NCBI RefSeq assembly: GCF_037893015.1
Contig: NC_133666.1
Span: 261,876,441-261,940,440, forward strand
DNA from: Macrotis lagotis
Taxonomy: Eukaryota > Chordata > Mammalia > Peramelemorphia > Peramelidae
Length of the DNA stretch: 64,000 nucleotides
Reading direction: 5' to 3'
The stretch's first letter is position 1; every line of letters begins with the position of its first letter. The notes under the pieces are model-generated. The model was not told the DNA's origin and did not search any database. It saw only the letters and a program-made list of their open reading frames with translations. Position numbers and translations under genes: made by a program. Positions 11,001 through 22,239 of the stretch are shown here, piece by piece.

Positions 11001-11030
11001 TGTACACATATGCAATGGCATATGTGTACA
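11001..11030. repeat. Perfect hairpin, 13-bp stem, AATG loop
   Basis: Arm tgtacacatatgc (11001-11013), loop aatg, arm gcatatgtgtaca (11018-11030). The two arms are exact reverse complements. Confidence 0.95.
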
Positions 11031-11052
11031 TCATATGCAATGGCATATGATG
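11029..11052. repeat. Perfect hairpin, 10-bp stem, AATG loop
   Basis: Arm catcatatgc, loop aatg, arm gcatatgatg. It overlaps the preceding hairpin by two bases. The shared core catatgcaatggcatatg repeats with a 25-bp period. Confidence 0.95.
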
Positions 11053-11449
11053 AACAATTGTGAATGACTTAGGTATTTTCAGTAATGTAATGATCCAAGA
11101 CAATCCCAAAGGATTCATAGGGGAAAATGCTATCTGCTACCAGAGGAAGAACTCATGACATCTAAATAAAAGCCAAAGCTTAAATTTTTACTTTCTTCTT
11201 TCCTTTTTTTGTTCAGCTTTTCTTCCACAATTTTTTTGTTCTTCCACAAAATTTTTTGTTCAACTTTTCTTCCAATGATTAAAATGGAAATATGTTCTGC
11301 ATAGTTACCCATAAATACCCATATTAGACAGCTTATTGTCTCAGATAACAAGGAGGAAAGGAAGAGGATAGTATTTGAAACTTGAAACTTAAAAAATGTT
11401 AAAAATTATTTTCCCTCGTAATTGAGGAATATATAATTTAAAAATATTT

Positions 11450-12135
11450 GCACAGGTAGAGAAATAGCCTTCTTGTTTTTATAAGTAGAGAACCTTTTAG
11501 GATGTGTAAAAATATACACCCTATCCCATGGATTCCTATATTCTGTATCAGAATATGATTCTAGAAATGTGTTTTTTATGTAGTTTTATATAGCTTATAT
11601 ATTATTTAATATGAATATGCAATGTTTTGTTTTTCTGATCAATAATAGTTACATCAAAAACATATCTAAATGTTTTTCAGAGTAACAGGGCACAACTTTT
11701 GAAACAAGTATTTACCTTAAATCCTATAAAATTAGACACAAGGTAAAGATAATAGAAGAATCCTCTGCTTTGTCCTAAATTCTTAGTCTTAACTTTCCTG
11801 TTAAATTTAGTTTTCTTCTCAGATGTTTCACTTAAGTGAAAGGAAATGACACCTTTCATTTATAAGTACAGCAGAAGATTCAGGTTGATATTATTTTTCT
11901 TGAGAACTCAGTGAAATTTCATTTTATTTCATTTTTTTACCTTTTACTGGATAGTTTTATTTTTAGGATGTCACTTGTCAAGAAAATAATGTTATACTTT
12001 TCTCATTCTGAGCATATTGATTCTCTTTGTATGTTGGCTTTTAATGTGTTGCTTTATCAACAATAAGCTTCTTTTATTCTTGTTTTCAACTAAATGGTTC
12101 ATGAAACACATTAAACATCAATATAACCAACTAAA
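11450..12135. other. Unassigned AT-rich stretch
   Basis: No gene or named repeat is recognised. Open frames here are short and lack codon structure. Confidence 0.5.
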
Positions 12136-12139
12136 TTCT

Positions 12140-12250
12140 TAGAGGAAAAACCATTAACTTTTAAGTCAGAGAACTGAGGTTCAAATCTGACCTCTTTTGC
12201 TTACTATTTGTGGTCTTGGACAAGTCTCTTGAATATTCTCAGATTCATTT
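12140..12250 (+). mobile_element. MIR SINE fragment
   Basis: The stretch has 'gaggttcaaatctgacctc', 'tgcttactatttgtggtcttgg' and 'acaagtctcttgaa' in sense order. Confidence 0.7.
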
Positions 12251-12675
12251 ACATTTAAATTAATGAACTTTAACACACAGAAATAGAATCCTTATTTTTC
12301 AGACATACCTTAGAGAATAGCTTTCTTTTTCTTTCCTTTCTCCCCTCTTTTATGGCTAAAATATTATATACTCCCTCATTGCTTCTGGTTCTGCTTTTTT
12401 TGAGACAGCTTTATTTTATAAAGCGCATAAGATTCTGACATCATAGTTTACACAGTTACATAGTTTACATAGTTTGAGTTTGTTAGTTTATTCTTTATTG
12501 AGGCATGCTTGAAAGTCTGATAGGAGATAGGAGAGAAAAGGACATTACTGAGATTAAGTATGCCATATGGTAGTAGGAAGATTCCTTATGGAAGAGAAGA
12601 CTTATGCATGAACATTAATTTACTATTTGACTGCAAGAGATCAGTTACTTCCCAAAATTTGATAAGCTTATCTTA
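12251..12675. other. Unassigned stretch
   Basis: I see nothing assignable here. Confidence 0.4.
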
Positions 12676-12679
12676 ATAT

Positions 12680-12770
12680 GTGAACTCCCTGAGATCAGAG
12701 ACTGATTTTTTTATTTATATCCCCAGAATTATTGTGCTTGGTAAATAATAAATGTTTAATAAATATTCAT
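12680..12770 (+). mobile_element. L2 LINE 3' end
   Basis: The stretch has 'tgaactccctgagatcagagact', 'atatccccagaattattgtgcttgg' and 'aaataataaatgtttaataaat'. This is the usual L2 3' terminal order, and it runs into a (CATT)n tail. Confidence 0.75.
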
Positions 12771-12792
12771 TCATTCATTCATTCATTCATGC
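12766..12792 (+). repeat. (CATT)n microsatellite
   Basis: Six to seven 'cattcatt' units grow from the L2 3' end, then degenerate to 'gcatgtatgcatg'. Confidence 0.9.
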
Positions 12793-12799
12793 ATGTATG

Positions 12800-13475
12800 C
12801 ATGTTTATTCAGGCAGTCCACCACAACACTTTTCTGAGTGCTAGCTAGATTAGATGCTGTCGGAAGAGACAATAGAAATGGAAAGCATATAGCTTTGAGG
12901 ATCACACAATTACAACAGTGAACTTATGACAACATATACAAAAATATAAAGAAAATAAGTTAGTACCTATAGACCTTTTCTCTTTCTAGGATGAGAATAA
13001 AAATCTATTTGGAATTTATGATAATTCTTCCTGAGTTGAAGTGAACTTTGATTTTTACATCATAGGAAGAAAATGTTTGTCCATAAATGAATGGGCAAAG
13101 AAGATGGCAGGGGTCATAGTGAATGAGCTACTTCTTTAGTACATTTCATAGATGCATAAAATATTGCTAATTACACATTATTATTTATTTACTTTGTTGC
13201 CTATCTATCTATTTACTGCCTCTATTAAAAGACAGTTTCTCTAGGAGGTAGGGTAAGAGGTAGAGTAGTACTGGATTGATTATTGGATTTACTAGATGGA
13301 AAACAGGTCTGAATCTTGCTTTTGACATTGCTAAAATTGGTAAACCCCTTCAAGCTCTTCAGTTGCTTTTGGGAATAAATTGGGAACATATTTTATTTAT
13401 GTTTTTGTATATAGTCACAAGTTCACTTTCTCCTCCTAATTACATTGTATATTCTTCAAAGTCAAGTTGTACTTG
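12800..13475. other. Unassigned stretch
   Basis: No repeat family or gene is recognised. A short ctat-rich patch lies at 13200-13215. Confidence 0.45.
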
Positions 13476-13477
13476 AG

Positions 13478-13605
13478 AGGCAGTATAGTATAGTATTTAG
13501 TATCACCTCATAATCTGGAAGATTTGGGTTCCAGTCCACCTCTGACATATACTGGCTATGTGAAACTGGACAAGACACAGTCTGTTAGTAGTTAGTAACT
13601 TTTTA
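13478..13605 (+). mobile_element. MIR SINE fragment
   Basis: The stretch has 'gaggcagtatagtatagt', 'ggttccagtccacctctgac' and 'tggctatgtgaaactgg' in sense order. Confidence 0.7.
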
Positions 13606-13609
13606 AGAT

Positions 13610-14185
13610 ACTTAAATTGCAGAATTATTCTGTATTAGTGAAAGGTTTCTCAAAGTTCCATACCCAAATGAAATCACAATTCTTTCTCAAAATACCATCC
13701 TCACAGAATTGTTAGATTTGACCAAGATATATACAAATGGCCTTTTGAAATCTATGCAAATAGCCTTCTGAATCAAAGTTCTACCATATATGCCAGTTTC
13801 TTATTAAAAACCAGGCAAGACATGAAGCCGGAAGCACTAAGGTAGTAGTTATAATATGAAGCTTCTTTTTAAAAAAATTGTAATTCAGATTTTTTTGCTA
13901 ATTAAAAGCAGGCATTTACTCAGCTGAAAAGGGGTAAAATTTTATCATATGTATATTTATGAATCCTGAGAAACTGAGAAGAATGACTAGATTTTAATGG
14001 GGCTAGTTAGGAAAAGTTTCAAGTAGGAGATGAGTCTTAACCAGGAACATTTGCCAGATCACTTACTAGCTCAGCTTTTGCCTAGGAATCTGCAACTTTA
14101 GCCAACTGAGTTCAGATGTATCATATTAGTGATGGATTTTATTGTGATGTGATTTTATTATAAAATCATCATTTAATGAGGGAGA
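13610..14185. other. Unassigned stretch
   Basis: I see no repeat or gene that I can name. Confidence 0.45.
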
Positions 14186-14189
14186 ATGG

Positions 14190-14290
14190 GATTGCATGTA
14201 CACTTTGAACTTCAGTTCCCTCTTCTGTAAAATAATGGGATTGAGCTCCATGTCCTCTGAAATGTCTTCCAGATATAGCTCTATGATCCT
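14190..14290 (+). mobile_element. CORE-SINE 3' part (MIR/THER type)
   Basis: The stretch has 'cttctgtaaaataatggga', 'atgtcttccagatatagctc' and 'tatgatcctatga', a typical 3' half. Confidence 0.65.
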
Positions 14291-14339
14291 ATGAGCTCAA
14301 GATTCTCTTTTGCTGTAAAGAGAGAGAGTGTGTTCATAG

Positions 14340-14440
14340 GCTTTAGAGGAAGATACCTTGGCAATCATGTCTAGGTTTTATTTTGACAATAGGGAAACTG
14401 AGGACCTGACAAAGAAATGATCAATCACCAATGATCTCTT
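14340..14440 (-). mobile_element. MIR SINE fragment, antisense
   Basis: The stretch has 'attttgacaatagggaaactgaggacc' and neighbouring antisense MIR text. 14441-14690 after it is an A-rich unassigned stretch. Confidence 0.5.
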
Positions 14441-14694
14441 CATTGTCAAATTAAATTAAATATTATGTGAATGATATTTAATAATGATAATGTTTTAATA
14501 ATAAAATCCTAAGAAATTTCTTAAGTACTTCTATAATATTAAAAAAGAGAAAACATTTTAAAAAGACAAAATGGTTAAAGAAGAGAAAAAGATTAAAAAA
14601 TTCAAATATGATTATCAGAAATCTCAGTTCAGAACTAGACACAAAGAAAAAGAAGCAATTCAGAATTAGGAAGCTTTTGTAATATATAGAGGCA

Positions 14695-14775
14695 ATATAA
14701 AGGCAGAATGATGTAATGGATAAAGGGTCATTTTTGGATCTAGGAGAACTTTGGATTCAAGTCTCTTCTCAGAGA
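14695..14775 (+). mobile_element. MIR-type SINE head
   Basis: The stretch has 'aggcagaatgatgtaatgga', then 'gatctaggagaactttggattcaag', a tRNA-like head in sense orientation. Confidence 0.55.
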
Positions 14776-14885
14776 GTGTATTAGTGCTTAGTATATACCA
14801 GATATTATACAAAACATTGGAAATGCAAATAGAAACAATTCAGTTGCTACCTTCAAAGAGATTACATTCAAAGCTGGTAAGAAGG
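14776..14885 (+). repeat. Ancient repeat fragment (same family as 1115-1225)
   Basis: The stretch has 'agtatataccagatattataca', 'ggaaatgcaaatagaaaca' and 'agattacattcaaag' in matching order. Confidence 0.45.
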
Positions 14886-15470
14886 AGGTCAGGAAGTCCA
14901 GGGAGTGATGTGAGTCAAATGAGGGGAACATGAGTAGGACCCTTTGTGACATGAGTCTGAATTAGGTGAACTGATCGTGAATCACTTAATTTCTGGCACT
15001 TTTGGCAGTTTTCTCAAAGTTGCAGATTAAGGGTTGAATTATATAGAAACAGGGAATTTCTTTGTTTGGGAGATATCTCCCACAGATCTCGTCCTTATCA
15101 CTATCTGAGGAAATAACATATAGAAGGAAATAACATATTGAAGCATGGAGGCTGATACTAAATACTATATTGTACTGCCTCTCAAGTACAACATGCCTTT
15201 AAGGAACATATAATGTAATCAAGAGGAACGAGTCAACTTGTGACTATATACAAAAACATAAATAAAATATGTTCCCATATGTTTGTCTATGTTGTGCCTT
15301 TGGCATCCTAAGATCCTGATTTAAACTTGGCAAATGTATATCTAAATCAAATGGTGATCACATTTACTGCCTGAAGGCGCACTATTATGTCCCCAAAGAT
15401 GACTCAATGCTTTACATTCTAATTCTACAGAGAATCTAGTTTTGGATGCCCCTACAAAGTCTTATAACTC
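14886..15470. other. Unassigned stretch
   Basis: No gene or recognisable repeat is seen, beyond a local 'gaaataacatat' duplication at 15109-15138. Confidence 0.45.
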
Positions 15471-15474
15471 CCAC

Positions 15475-15570
15475 TTGAATAGTACTTTTAGGTTTGTAGA
15501 GTACTTTCTTCCCAGCTGCCCTCTGAGGGCATGAGGTGCAATTATTATTATTATCATTGAAGCTCCTTGA
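15475..15570 (-). mobile_element. MIR SINE fragment, antisense
   Basis: The text 'ggtttgtagagtactttctt', then 'ctctgagggcatgaggtgcaattatta', is the antisense MIR 3' part. Confidence 0.55.
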
Positions 15571-15639
15571 CATTAGAGGTCTCTCCCATCATTACATTGC
15601 TACTAACTCTCTGAGCCAAGATGTAGCAAGCATCTGTGT

Positions 15640-15730
15640 CCTCTGTGTACCAGGAACAATAGGCACTGTGGTAGGTGCTGGGAATATAAAGACGAAAACA
15701 AAATAAAACTCAAGGAGGTAACTTTCTATT
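15640..15730 (+). repeat. Ancient repeat fragment (same family as 1115-1225)
   Basis: The stretch has 'gtgtaccaggaacaataggcact', 'ggtaggtgctgggaatataaag' and 'ctcaaggaggtaactt'. Confidence 0.5.
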
Positions 15731-15984
15731 GGATTGGAGCCCAGGTTTCCATAGTTCAAATAAGGCAGCATTTTTGTGACTATGCTACACTGACTTTCTA
15801 TAATGTTTCACAACTATTGTGTAAAAAATTAAATTAGCATAGCATGGGATTATTTACTAGAATTTGTGAAGTCAAATATCACATTGTGATTCACCTGAAT
15901 AGTATATGCTGACCTGAAAGTTAACTCCTTCTTATGCCTTTGAATTCCCTCAATTCCAAGTGTGCTACAGTACAGAAGTATGGA

Positions 15985-16305
15985 ATCAGAATCACAAGAT
16001 CATCATGTTTCAGAGTGGAGGGACTCCAGTAGTTATCTCGTACAATCCACATCAGAAAAATAGTTCCTTTCACAACATATATGATAAGTGGTTACTCATA
16101 TTTCTGCTTGAAGATCTCCATTGAAGGGGAAGCCATGATTTCTCAAGGCAACTTATTCCATTTTGGGTTAGATCTAATTGTTCAGAACTATTCCCCCCAA
16201 GCCCCCCAAATTTGTCTTTGTACAGTTTCTGCTCCTTGCTCTGCCCTCCAAGACTGAGCAGAATAAGTATGATTCCTGTTTCACATAAGACAATAAAATG
16301 ATTTT
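15985..16305 (-). mobile_element. L3/CR1-like ancient LINE fragment, antisense
   Basis: The stretch has 'gtggttactcatatttctgcttgaagatctcca', 'ggaagccatgatttctcaaggcaacttattcca', 'agatctaattgttcagaa' and 'ctctgccctccaagactgagcagaa'. This is the characteristic order of the mammalian L3 (CR1-clade) repeat in antisense. The family name is from memory of the text only. Confidence 0.6.
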
Positions 16306-16870
16306 ATCAGCATTGACAGCAGCAGAGCTCTTCTTAAATATCATGGGTGTAATAAGAGCCCTCTGTGTCCAAAATGTACCCTAATTATGGGCAACTCTTC
16401 TGTCAAGTTGTTGTCAAAGACAGAAGACTAAAATTGGATTTATAATTCTTTAGACGTTTTTGGTTGCTTAATTATAAAGTTTTGGTATACTCCCCCCCCC
16501 CCCCATAACTGGTTTTAGAAGCAGAGTAATTTGGGAGCTTGTTATTTTGTTTTGGTTGTTCTTTTTTGATTATTCATATATTCACATATTTGATTATTCA
16601 TATGTTCTGTTGTTAGAAGGTAAAATTTGTCAATGGAATATAATCACTTGTTACTTCTTATTCACAGAAAATTAAAACAGGACAAACTAGTTCATATTTA
16701 TTACTATGGAAATAGTCTTTTTTCTTATGTATTAGTCCACATGTATTCTTATGTATTAGGATATATTTGTTTTGATTTTGGAAATTGTGTGGCACTTCCA
16801 ACAAACCTTAACTATTCCTTGACACATATTTATAATAAAAATTTTTCCGGGTGATACCATAAATCTGAAA
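16306..16870. other. Unassigned stretch with a C13 run
   Basis: A poly-C tract lies at about 16492-16504. A 75-codon plus-strand frame (16627-16854) has no family resemblance. Nothing else is recognised. Confidence 0.45.
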
Positions 16871-16879
16871 TGAACACAA

Positions 16880-17250
16880 AACTGTGGTAACACTAAGGAC
16901 ATGAGACAGAAGGCTTGGTAGGCCTAACTAGATTATAGGATGTCACTGAAAATTACTTGAATATAAGAAGAAGTGCAGAAAATGCCATACAGAAAATGTA
17001 TGTAGCCTTTCATGTCCTAAGGATGATGGAGAGCAGATAGGTAGACTAGATGAAGACCACATTGGTATGAATAGAATATCAAAAGACAGGGAGGAAGACT
17101 TTCAGTATATTATTATGTAGATCCTTTCTCCAGGATTAAGAGGAAAACAAGGACAGGAATTGTAAAGATTAGAAGTCACATGCAAAGGAATCTCCACAGT
17201 GATGCAATCATGGATTCTCTGAAATACTCTTCTATCTAAATTTCTTTTTC
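16880..17250 (+). mobile_element. Possible decayed non-L1 LINE 3' coding fragment
   Basis: The order around 17010-17200 ('aggatgatggagagcagataggtagactagatgaagac', then 'caaaagacagggaggaagac', then 'aggattaagaggaaaacaaggacagg') resembles the C-terminal end of RTE/R4-type reverse transcriptases: a short basic segment followed by a W/R-rich segment. Frames are broken and the assignment is weak. Confidence 0.3.
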
Positions 17251-17489
17251 ATTTCCTTCTAAAGCCTGGGAGAATCTGTCTCACCTGCCTGTCTCTATGA
17301 AGATCCTCAGGAATGCAACCAAATGAGGAAATGATTCATTAGGAAGGTTGGAAGAACCAAATCTGAGACTTTGGCATGGGAAAGAGATTGTTTCCTCTTC
17401 TTTGTTCCTATTCTCATCCTCCCTTGTGGTTTGAGCAAGTATATGTGGAACTAGTATCTGTCCTCCCTCAGTCGCAAATTTAATATTAC

Positions 17490-17665
17490 TAGCATTTGTG
17501 TAACATTTTAAGGTTTGCAAACCAATTTACATATTTCATTTGATGTTCATAAACAATCTTGTGGAGTAAATGCCCATTTTATAGATGACAAAACTAATCC
17601 TGAATGAGGTTAAATTACTTTCTGTGGGTTTCAGAGCTAATGGGTGACAGAAACAGGATGTGAAG
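17490..17665 (-). mobile_element. MIR SINE, antisense
   Basis: The stretch has 'agcatttgtgtaacattttaaggtttgcaaacc', 'cccattttatagatgacaaaact' and 'gagctaatgggtgac' in antisense order. Confidence 0.75.
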
Positions 17666-18100
17666 ATAGGTTTTTCTGAAATTCAATATTTGATTTTTTT
17701 CTCAAGTTTTTAGCCTTTGTTTTTTTATAATTTTGAGTTTAAAATTCTATCTTACCCTTTCAGCCATTCCCCTGTCTTTGAGGAAGCAAACAATTTGATA
17801 AAAGTTATATATTGTAGTGCTGTAAAACATATTTCAATATTAATCTTGCTGTGAAAGAAAACAAAAAGTAAAAACAAAATGAAACTATATTTCAATTTGT
17901 ATTCAGATTCCATCAATTCTTTTTCTGGAGGAGATAGCATTTTTCTTCATAGATTCTTCTGATTTGTATTATATTGATTATATCTATTTCACAGAATTGA
18001 TTTGATCATTTTATTGTTAAGAATGGCTAAGTCATTCATTGTTGATCATTGTATAATATTTCTGTTGTGTACAGTGTTCTCCAGGTTCTTCTTATTTCAT

Positions 18101-18247
18101 TTTTTTTTTTTGCAAGGCAAACGGGGTTAAGTGGCTTGCCAAAGGCCACACAGCTAGGTAATTATTAAGTGTTTGAGACCGGATTTGAACCCAGGTGCTC
18201 CTGACTCCAGAGCCGGTGCTTTATCCACTGCACCACCTAGCCACCCC
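18101..18247 (-). mobile_element. WSINE1-like tRNA-derived SINE, antisense, with TSD
   Basis: The order T-run, 'gcaaggcaaacggggttaag', 'ccacacagctaggtaattat', 'gatttgaacccaggtgctcc', 'tgcaccacctagccacccc' is seen. The flanking duplications are ttcttcttatttcat (18086-18100) and ttcttcttattcat (18248-18261). Confidence 0.95.
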
Positions 18248-18469
18248 TTCTTCTTATTCATTGTGTCGGTTCATCTAAGGCTCTCAAGATTTTTCCAAAC
18301 TGTTCTGACTCATTATTTCTTAAAGTACTATAGTGCTACATCACAAGCAAAAACTTTAACTTGTTCAGCCATTCCATAGTTGATGGACATTTCCTAAATT
18401 TCCAATTCTTTGCCAGCTCAAAAAAGAAATTCTATAAATAATTTTGTATATATAATTTTTTTCCATTTT

Positions 18470-18614
18470 TTTAGTTTTTGCTAGGCAATGGGGTTAAGTG
18501 GCATGCCCAAGGCCACACAGGTAGGTAATTATTAAGTGTCTGAGGATGGATTTGAACTCAGATATGCCTGACTTCTGGGCCGGTGCTCTATCTACTGTGC
18601 CACCTAGGCGCTCC
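18470..18614 (-). mobile_element. WSINE1-like SINE, antisense, with TSD
   Basis: This is a complete antisense copy. Target duplications are aatttttttccattt (18455-18469) and aattcttttccattt (18615-18629), with one mismatch. It lies inside L1 ORF2 text. Confidence 0.95.
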
Positions 18615-19809
18615 AATTCTTTTCCATTTAAAAAAAAACAACCTCTTTTTGGAATATAGCAATGGTATTGCTGGATCAAAGGGTTATGCAACAGTTTGAT
18701 AGGCCTTTGAGCATATTTTCAAATTGTTCTCCAGAATGATTGGATCAGTGCCTAATTTTACCAACAGTGTATTAATGTTCCACTTTTTCCACATACCCTC
18801 CAATCCTAGTCATTTATCTTTTCTGTCATATTATCAAATCTGTTAGGCATGGGGTGGTACTTCAGAGTTGTTTTCATTTGCATTTCTCTAATCAATAATA
18901 TTTTAAGCATTTTTTCTATGTCTACATATAGCTTTGATTTCTTCATCTGAAAACTACCTGTTCATATTCTTTGACTATTTATCAATTGAGGAAATGATTA
19001 ATGTTGTTATAAATTTGCCAGTTCTCTATATATTTGAGAGATAAGACTTTATTAGGGAAACTTACTATAAAGTCCCCCCACTCTAGTTTTCTGATTTTTC
19101 TTCTACTTTTGGTTGTGCTGGTTCTGTTTGTAGTTGTTTTTAATTTAATGTAATCAAAATTATTCATTTTACAACCCATGATTTTTTTTCTCTCTCTCTT
19201 CTTTGGTAATAAATTCTTCCTTTATCTATATATCTTACAGAAAAACTATTCCACACTTTTGTAATTTGATTTTGTCCTTAATGTCTAACTTATATACCAA
19301 TTTTGATCTTATTTTGGTGTATAGTGTGAGAGATTAGTCTATATCTACTGTCTGCCCAAATACCTTCCAGTTTTCTCAGTAGTTTTTGTTAAATATTAAA
19401 TTCTTGTCCCCAAAGCTTGGATCTTAGCTGACCAATTTCACTGATCCATCACTCTGTTTCTTAACCAGTACCAGATTGTTTTGATGATTTCCATTTTATA
19501 ATATAGTTTGAGATCTGTTTGAATAGGTCACCTCTCTTCAAAGATTTTTTTCATTAATTCTATTGATTTTTTTGACATTTTGTTCTTTCAGAGGAATTTT
19601 GTTATTACTTTTTCTAACTCTCTAAAATAACTTTTTGGTAGCTTGATTGGTGTGGTACTGAATATCTAAATTGATTTAGGTAAAATCATCATTGTTATTA
19701 TGTGGCTCACTCTACCCATGAGCAATTCATGTTTGAATTGTTTAGACTTTATTTGTGTGAAAAGGGTTTTATAATTATATGTATAATAATTCCTTGGTTT
19801 AGAAGAAAG

Positions 19810-20930
19810 GTCTTTCTGATTCCAAGTTCAGAGTTCTACTTGGTATACCAGCTATCTGCCTTTGTATTATTTCTTTAATTTTTGTACCCAAATACATCCC
19901 TGTGGAGTTTAAATTAATACTTACATTTAAGCTGTTGCGTTTTCAGAACTCTGTGGTTAAAAATCTCTTTTTTAAACTCTTCCAACTAACTTCTCCAGAG
20001 TAGGGGACCTATTTCTCCCTAGTATACTCTATACATTGTGAAAACTCAGAAAACACTTACCACCTGCTCTCCTGCCCCTATCCCTGGAAAGACTTCAGAA
20101 TTTGCACTCACTTTCTCATGACTGTGCCTGTACTGGGGTTATTCCAGTAAGTATTTCTTGGTAACAACAGTTTGTCATTGGCGCATTTCTCTAGAGAGTC
20201 ATTAAAAGTCAATGTAAATGAAAACAGTTTTCCCTGCTTATCTAGCTAGTAGAAGGCTGTCACAAAGTCACATAAAATTATTTTTAATTTTTCAGAGAGG
20301 CTGCCAACAAGCTATGAGCTACATTTTAAAAATGAGGTGGTGGTAATCAATTTATATATGTGTGAATGAAGGACTTAATTGATTCAAGACTTTAGGGAGT
20401 GATCTGATTAGAAAATCAGAAGACTTCATAAGTGAGTTAAAAAACAAAGTCCTGATTTATTGTTTGGGCCTTTGTACAGATTATTTGGGATTCAAAGTAG
20501 ATACTTATAATTGAAGTCTAATGTTCAGTTCAGTATGATAAATCAGAGGTCTGGCTTTGAAATCTGCTCCAAGATACATCCATCACCTCTGGGCTTGGGA
20601 ATTTGTCTGGTGCAATAGAAAGAACCAGACCATTAGGGCTGACAAATAATGTGTAAATATCCATAGCTTCAGTACTGAAGTCTCAGTTGGGATCCCCATA
20701 ATGGAGAAAAATATGCATTGACATCTTAGCAGCAAAGATGGATTTTTCACTTTATTCCAGAATTAGAGCTTAACTTCTAGGAGGAGTAAAACTAAGGTGA
20801 AGGCTAAGGAAACTAATGCCTTTTGCCTAGATCTGTTCTTAGAAGAAGTTAGTTTGGTGAAAATTGTGACAGCTCACTCGTTAGGAGATAGTGAGGAAAG
20901 TATGTATGTGAAAAAGAGTGAAAACATCCA
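19810..20930. other. Unassigned stretch
   Basis: No gene, RNA or repeat is recognised between the L1 and the next MAR1-like SINE. It is a candidate for older unique sequence. Confidence 0.45.
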
Positions 20931-20933
20931 GCT

Positions 20934-21147
20934 CTGTTGTTGATTAGTTGTTTTAAGTCATATCTGATTCTTTGTGAGCCCATTTGGGAAGACACTGGAG
21001 TGATTGCCATCTTCTTCTCCAACTCTTCTTTATGGATGAGGAAACTGAGTCAATCAGGGTTAAATGATTTGCCTAGGGTCTGAGGTTGGGTTTGGTTGGA
21101 CAGATTCTGATTCTAGGCCTAGCACTCTATATACAGAGCCATGAAAA
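20934..21147 (-). mobile_element. MAR1-like SINE, antisense
   Basis: Antisense order: 'taagtcatatctgattctttgtgagcccatttggg', 'tgccatcttcttctcc', 'gatgaggaaactgagtcaatcagg' and 'tagcactctatatacagagcc'. Confidence 0.8.
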
Positions 21148-21242
21148 GAAGCACTGGAATTCCAATCTCATTTTCTGTAACTTTTGTCCTATTATAGTGT
21201 CTCTTCCAACTGTGCTCTTTGAGGTCTCCCTATTTCTTCTAT

Positions 21243-21396
21243 TTTTTTTTGGTCTTTTCGAAAGTAATGGGGTTAGGTGACTTGCCCAAGGCCACACAGC
21301 TAGGTAATTATTAAGTGTCTGAGGCCAGATTTGAACTCAGAATCTCCTGACTCCAGGGCCAGTGCTCTATCCACTGTGCCACCTAACTGTTCATCT
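21243..21396 (-). mobile_element. WSINE1-like SINE, antisense
   Basis: The stretch has 'gtaatggggttaggtgac', 'ggccacacagctaggtaatt', 'gatttgaactcagaatctcc' and 'gccacctaactg'. A likely short duplication 'tttcttct' is present on both sides (21232 and about 21399). Confidence 0.92.
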
Positions 21397-21599
21397 AGTT
21401 TCTTCTTTAATTAAGCATTATCTGCTTTAAGGGGGGAAATTCATTTATACATTAGTATTAGTCAATGGGTTGTTGATTCTCTGGTTATTTGACTTCATAA
21501 GAAAATATCTTATTTATCAGAAAGCCATAGTTCTAATTTTGAAGTGAAAGCTTTCATGCCTGTTAACCAATATAGGATACTTTTTTTTCTTTTATGATT

Positions 21600-22060
21600 C
21601 GTGGTAGTCATTATCCTCTGTCATAATCTCATTATCATCCTTAATTCCTCTCTCCTATTCACTATATAATCCAATGTATTGTAAGTCATATTCTCTCTAA
21701 CTTCACAACATCTCTTTCTAGGTTCTCTTCTTTCCACTCATAACCTGGTTCAGTCCCTCATCACTTCTTACCTGAACTGTTATCATAATAATAGTAGGAG
21801 AAGTTGTTACTTTACAGAAAAGAAAACTGACCTGGAAAGAGGTTAAGTCACTTGCCCTAGGTCTCAATGCTGTAAGAAACTGAGACAGGATTTGAGGAGA
21901 ACTTCAGAAACATACTCACTATGGCACCTGCTAATTGGTCTTCCTACCTCATTTCTTTCCACTCCAATCCATTCTCCACTCAGTTTTCAAAATGATCTTC
22001 TCAAAGAGTGGGTTTGACTTGGTCACCTCTGAGCTCTTCTCACCATAAACACCTTAAGTG
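21600..22060 (+). mobile_element. L2 LINE fragment, sense, interrupted by a MIR
   Basis: The stretch has 'cctcatcacttcttacctgaactgttatc', then after the MIR 'attggtcttcctacctc', 'tccactccaatccattctccactcag', 'tgatcttctcaaagagtg' and 'gacttggtcacctctg'. This is the L2 3' region in order, split at 21783. Confidence 0.7.
21783..21935 (-). mobile_element. MIR SINE inserted in L2, antisense
   Basis: The text 'ttacagaaaagaaaactgacctggaaagagg', then 'aagtcacttgccctagg' and 'actatggcacctgc', separates the two L2 halves. Confidence 0.65.
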
Positions 22061-22076
22061 TAGACACTGTTTTTTT

Positions 22077-22225
22077 TTTTAGTATTTTGCAAGGCAAATG
22101 GGGTTAAGTGGCTTGCCCAAGGCCACACAGCTAGGTAATTATTAAGTGTCTGAGCCTGGATTTGAACCCAGGTACTCCTGACTCCAGGGCTGGTTCTTTA
22201 TCCACTGCACCACCTAGCCGCCCCT
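22077..22225 (-). mobile_element. WSINE1-like SINE, antisense, with TSD
   Basis: This is a full antisense copy ending 'cacctagccgcccc'. Target duplications are gacactgtttttt at 22063 and 22226. Confidence 0.95.
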
Positions 22226-22239
22226 GACACTGTTTTTTA

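Larger units (their letters stand above)
10925..11445 (+). mobile_element. LINE-1 3' end, sense, carrying two perfect hairpins
   Basis: The text 'acctggaaagacttaaatg' (ORF2 C-terminus), 'aattgtgaatgacttaggta', 'atgatccaagacaatccc' and 'ctaccagaggaagaactcatg' follows the L1 3' end in sense order. Where the L1 normally reads through a short non-repetitive segment, this copy has a hairpin pair at 11001-11052. No intact frame remains. Confidence 0.85.
17680..19800 (-). mobile_element. LINE-1, 5' truncated, antisense, with two SINE insertions
   Basis: 3'UTR text ('tttgaggaagcaaacaatttg', 'ctgtgaaagaaaacaaaaag') is followed by ORF2 C-terminal text from about 18360 ('gttcagccattccatagttg', 'tattgctggatcaaagggtt', 'catttgcatttctctaatc'). 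It continues upstream in ORF2 to about 19800 ('ctacccatgagcaattcatg'). Two WSINE1-like SINEs interrupt it at 18101 and 18470. A small SINE-like fragment touches its 5' edge near 19805-19862. No frame is intact. Confidence 0.85.
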
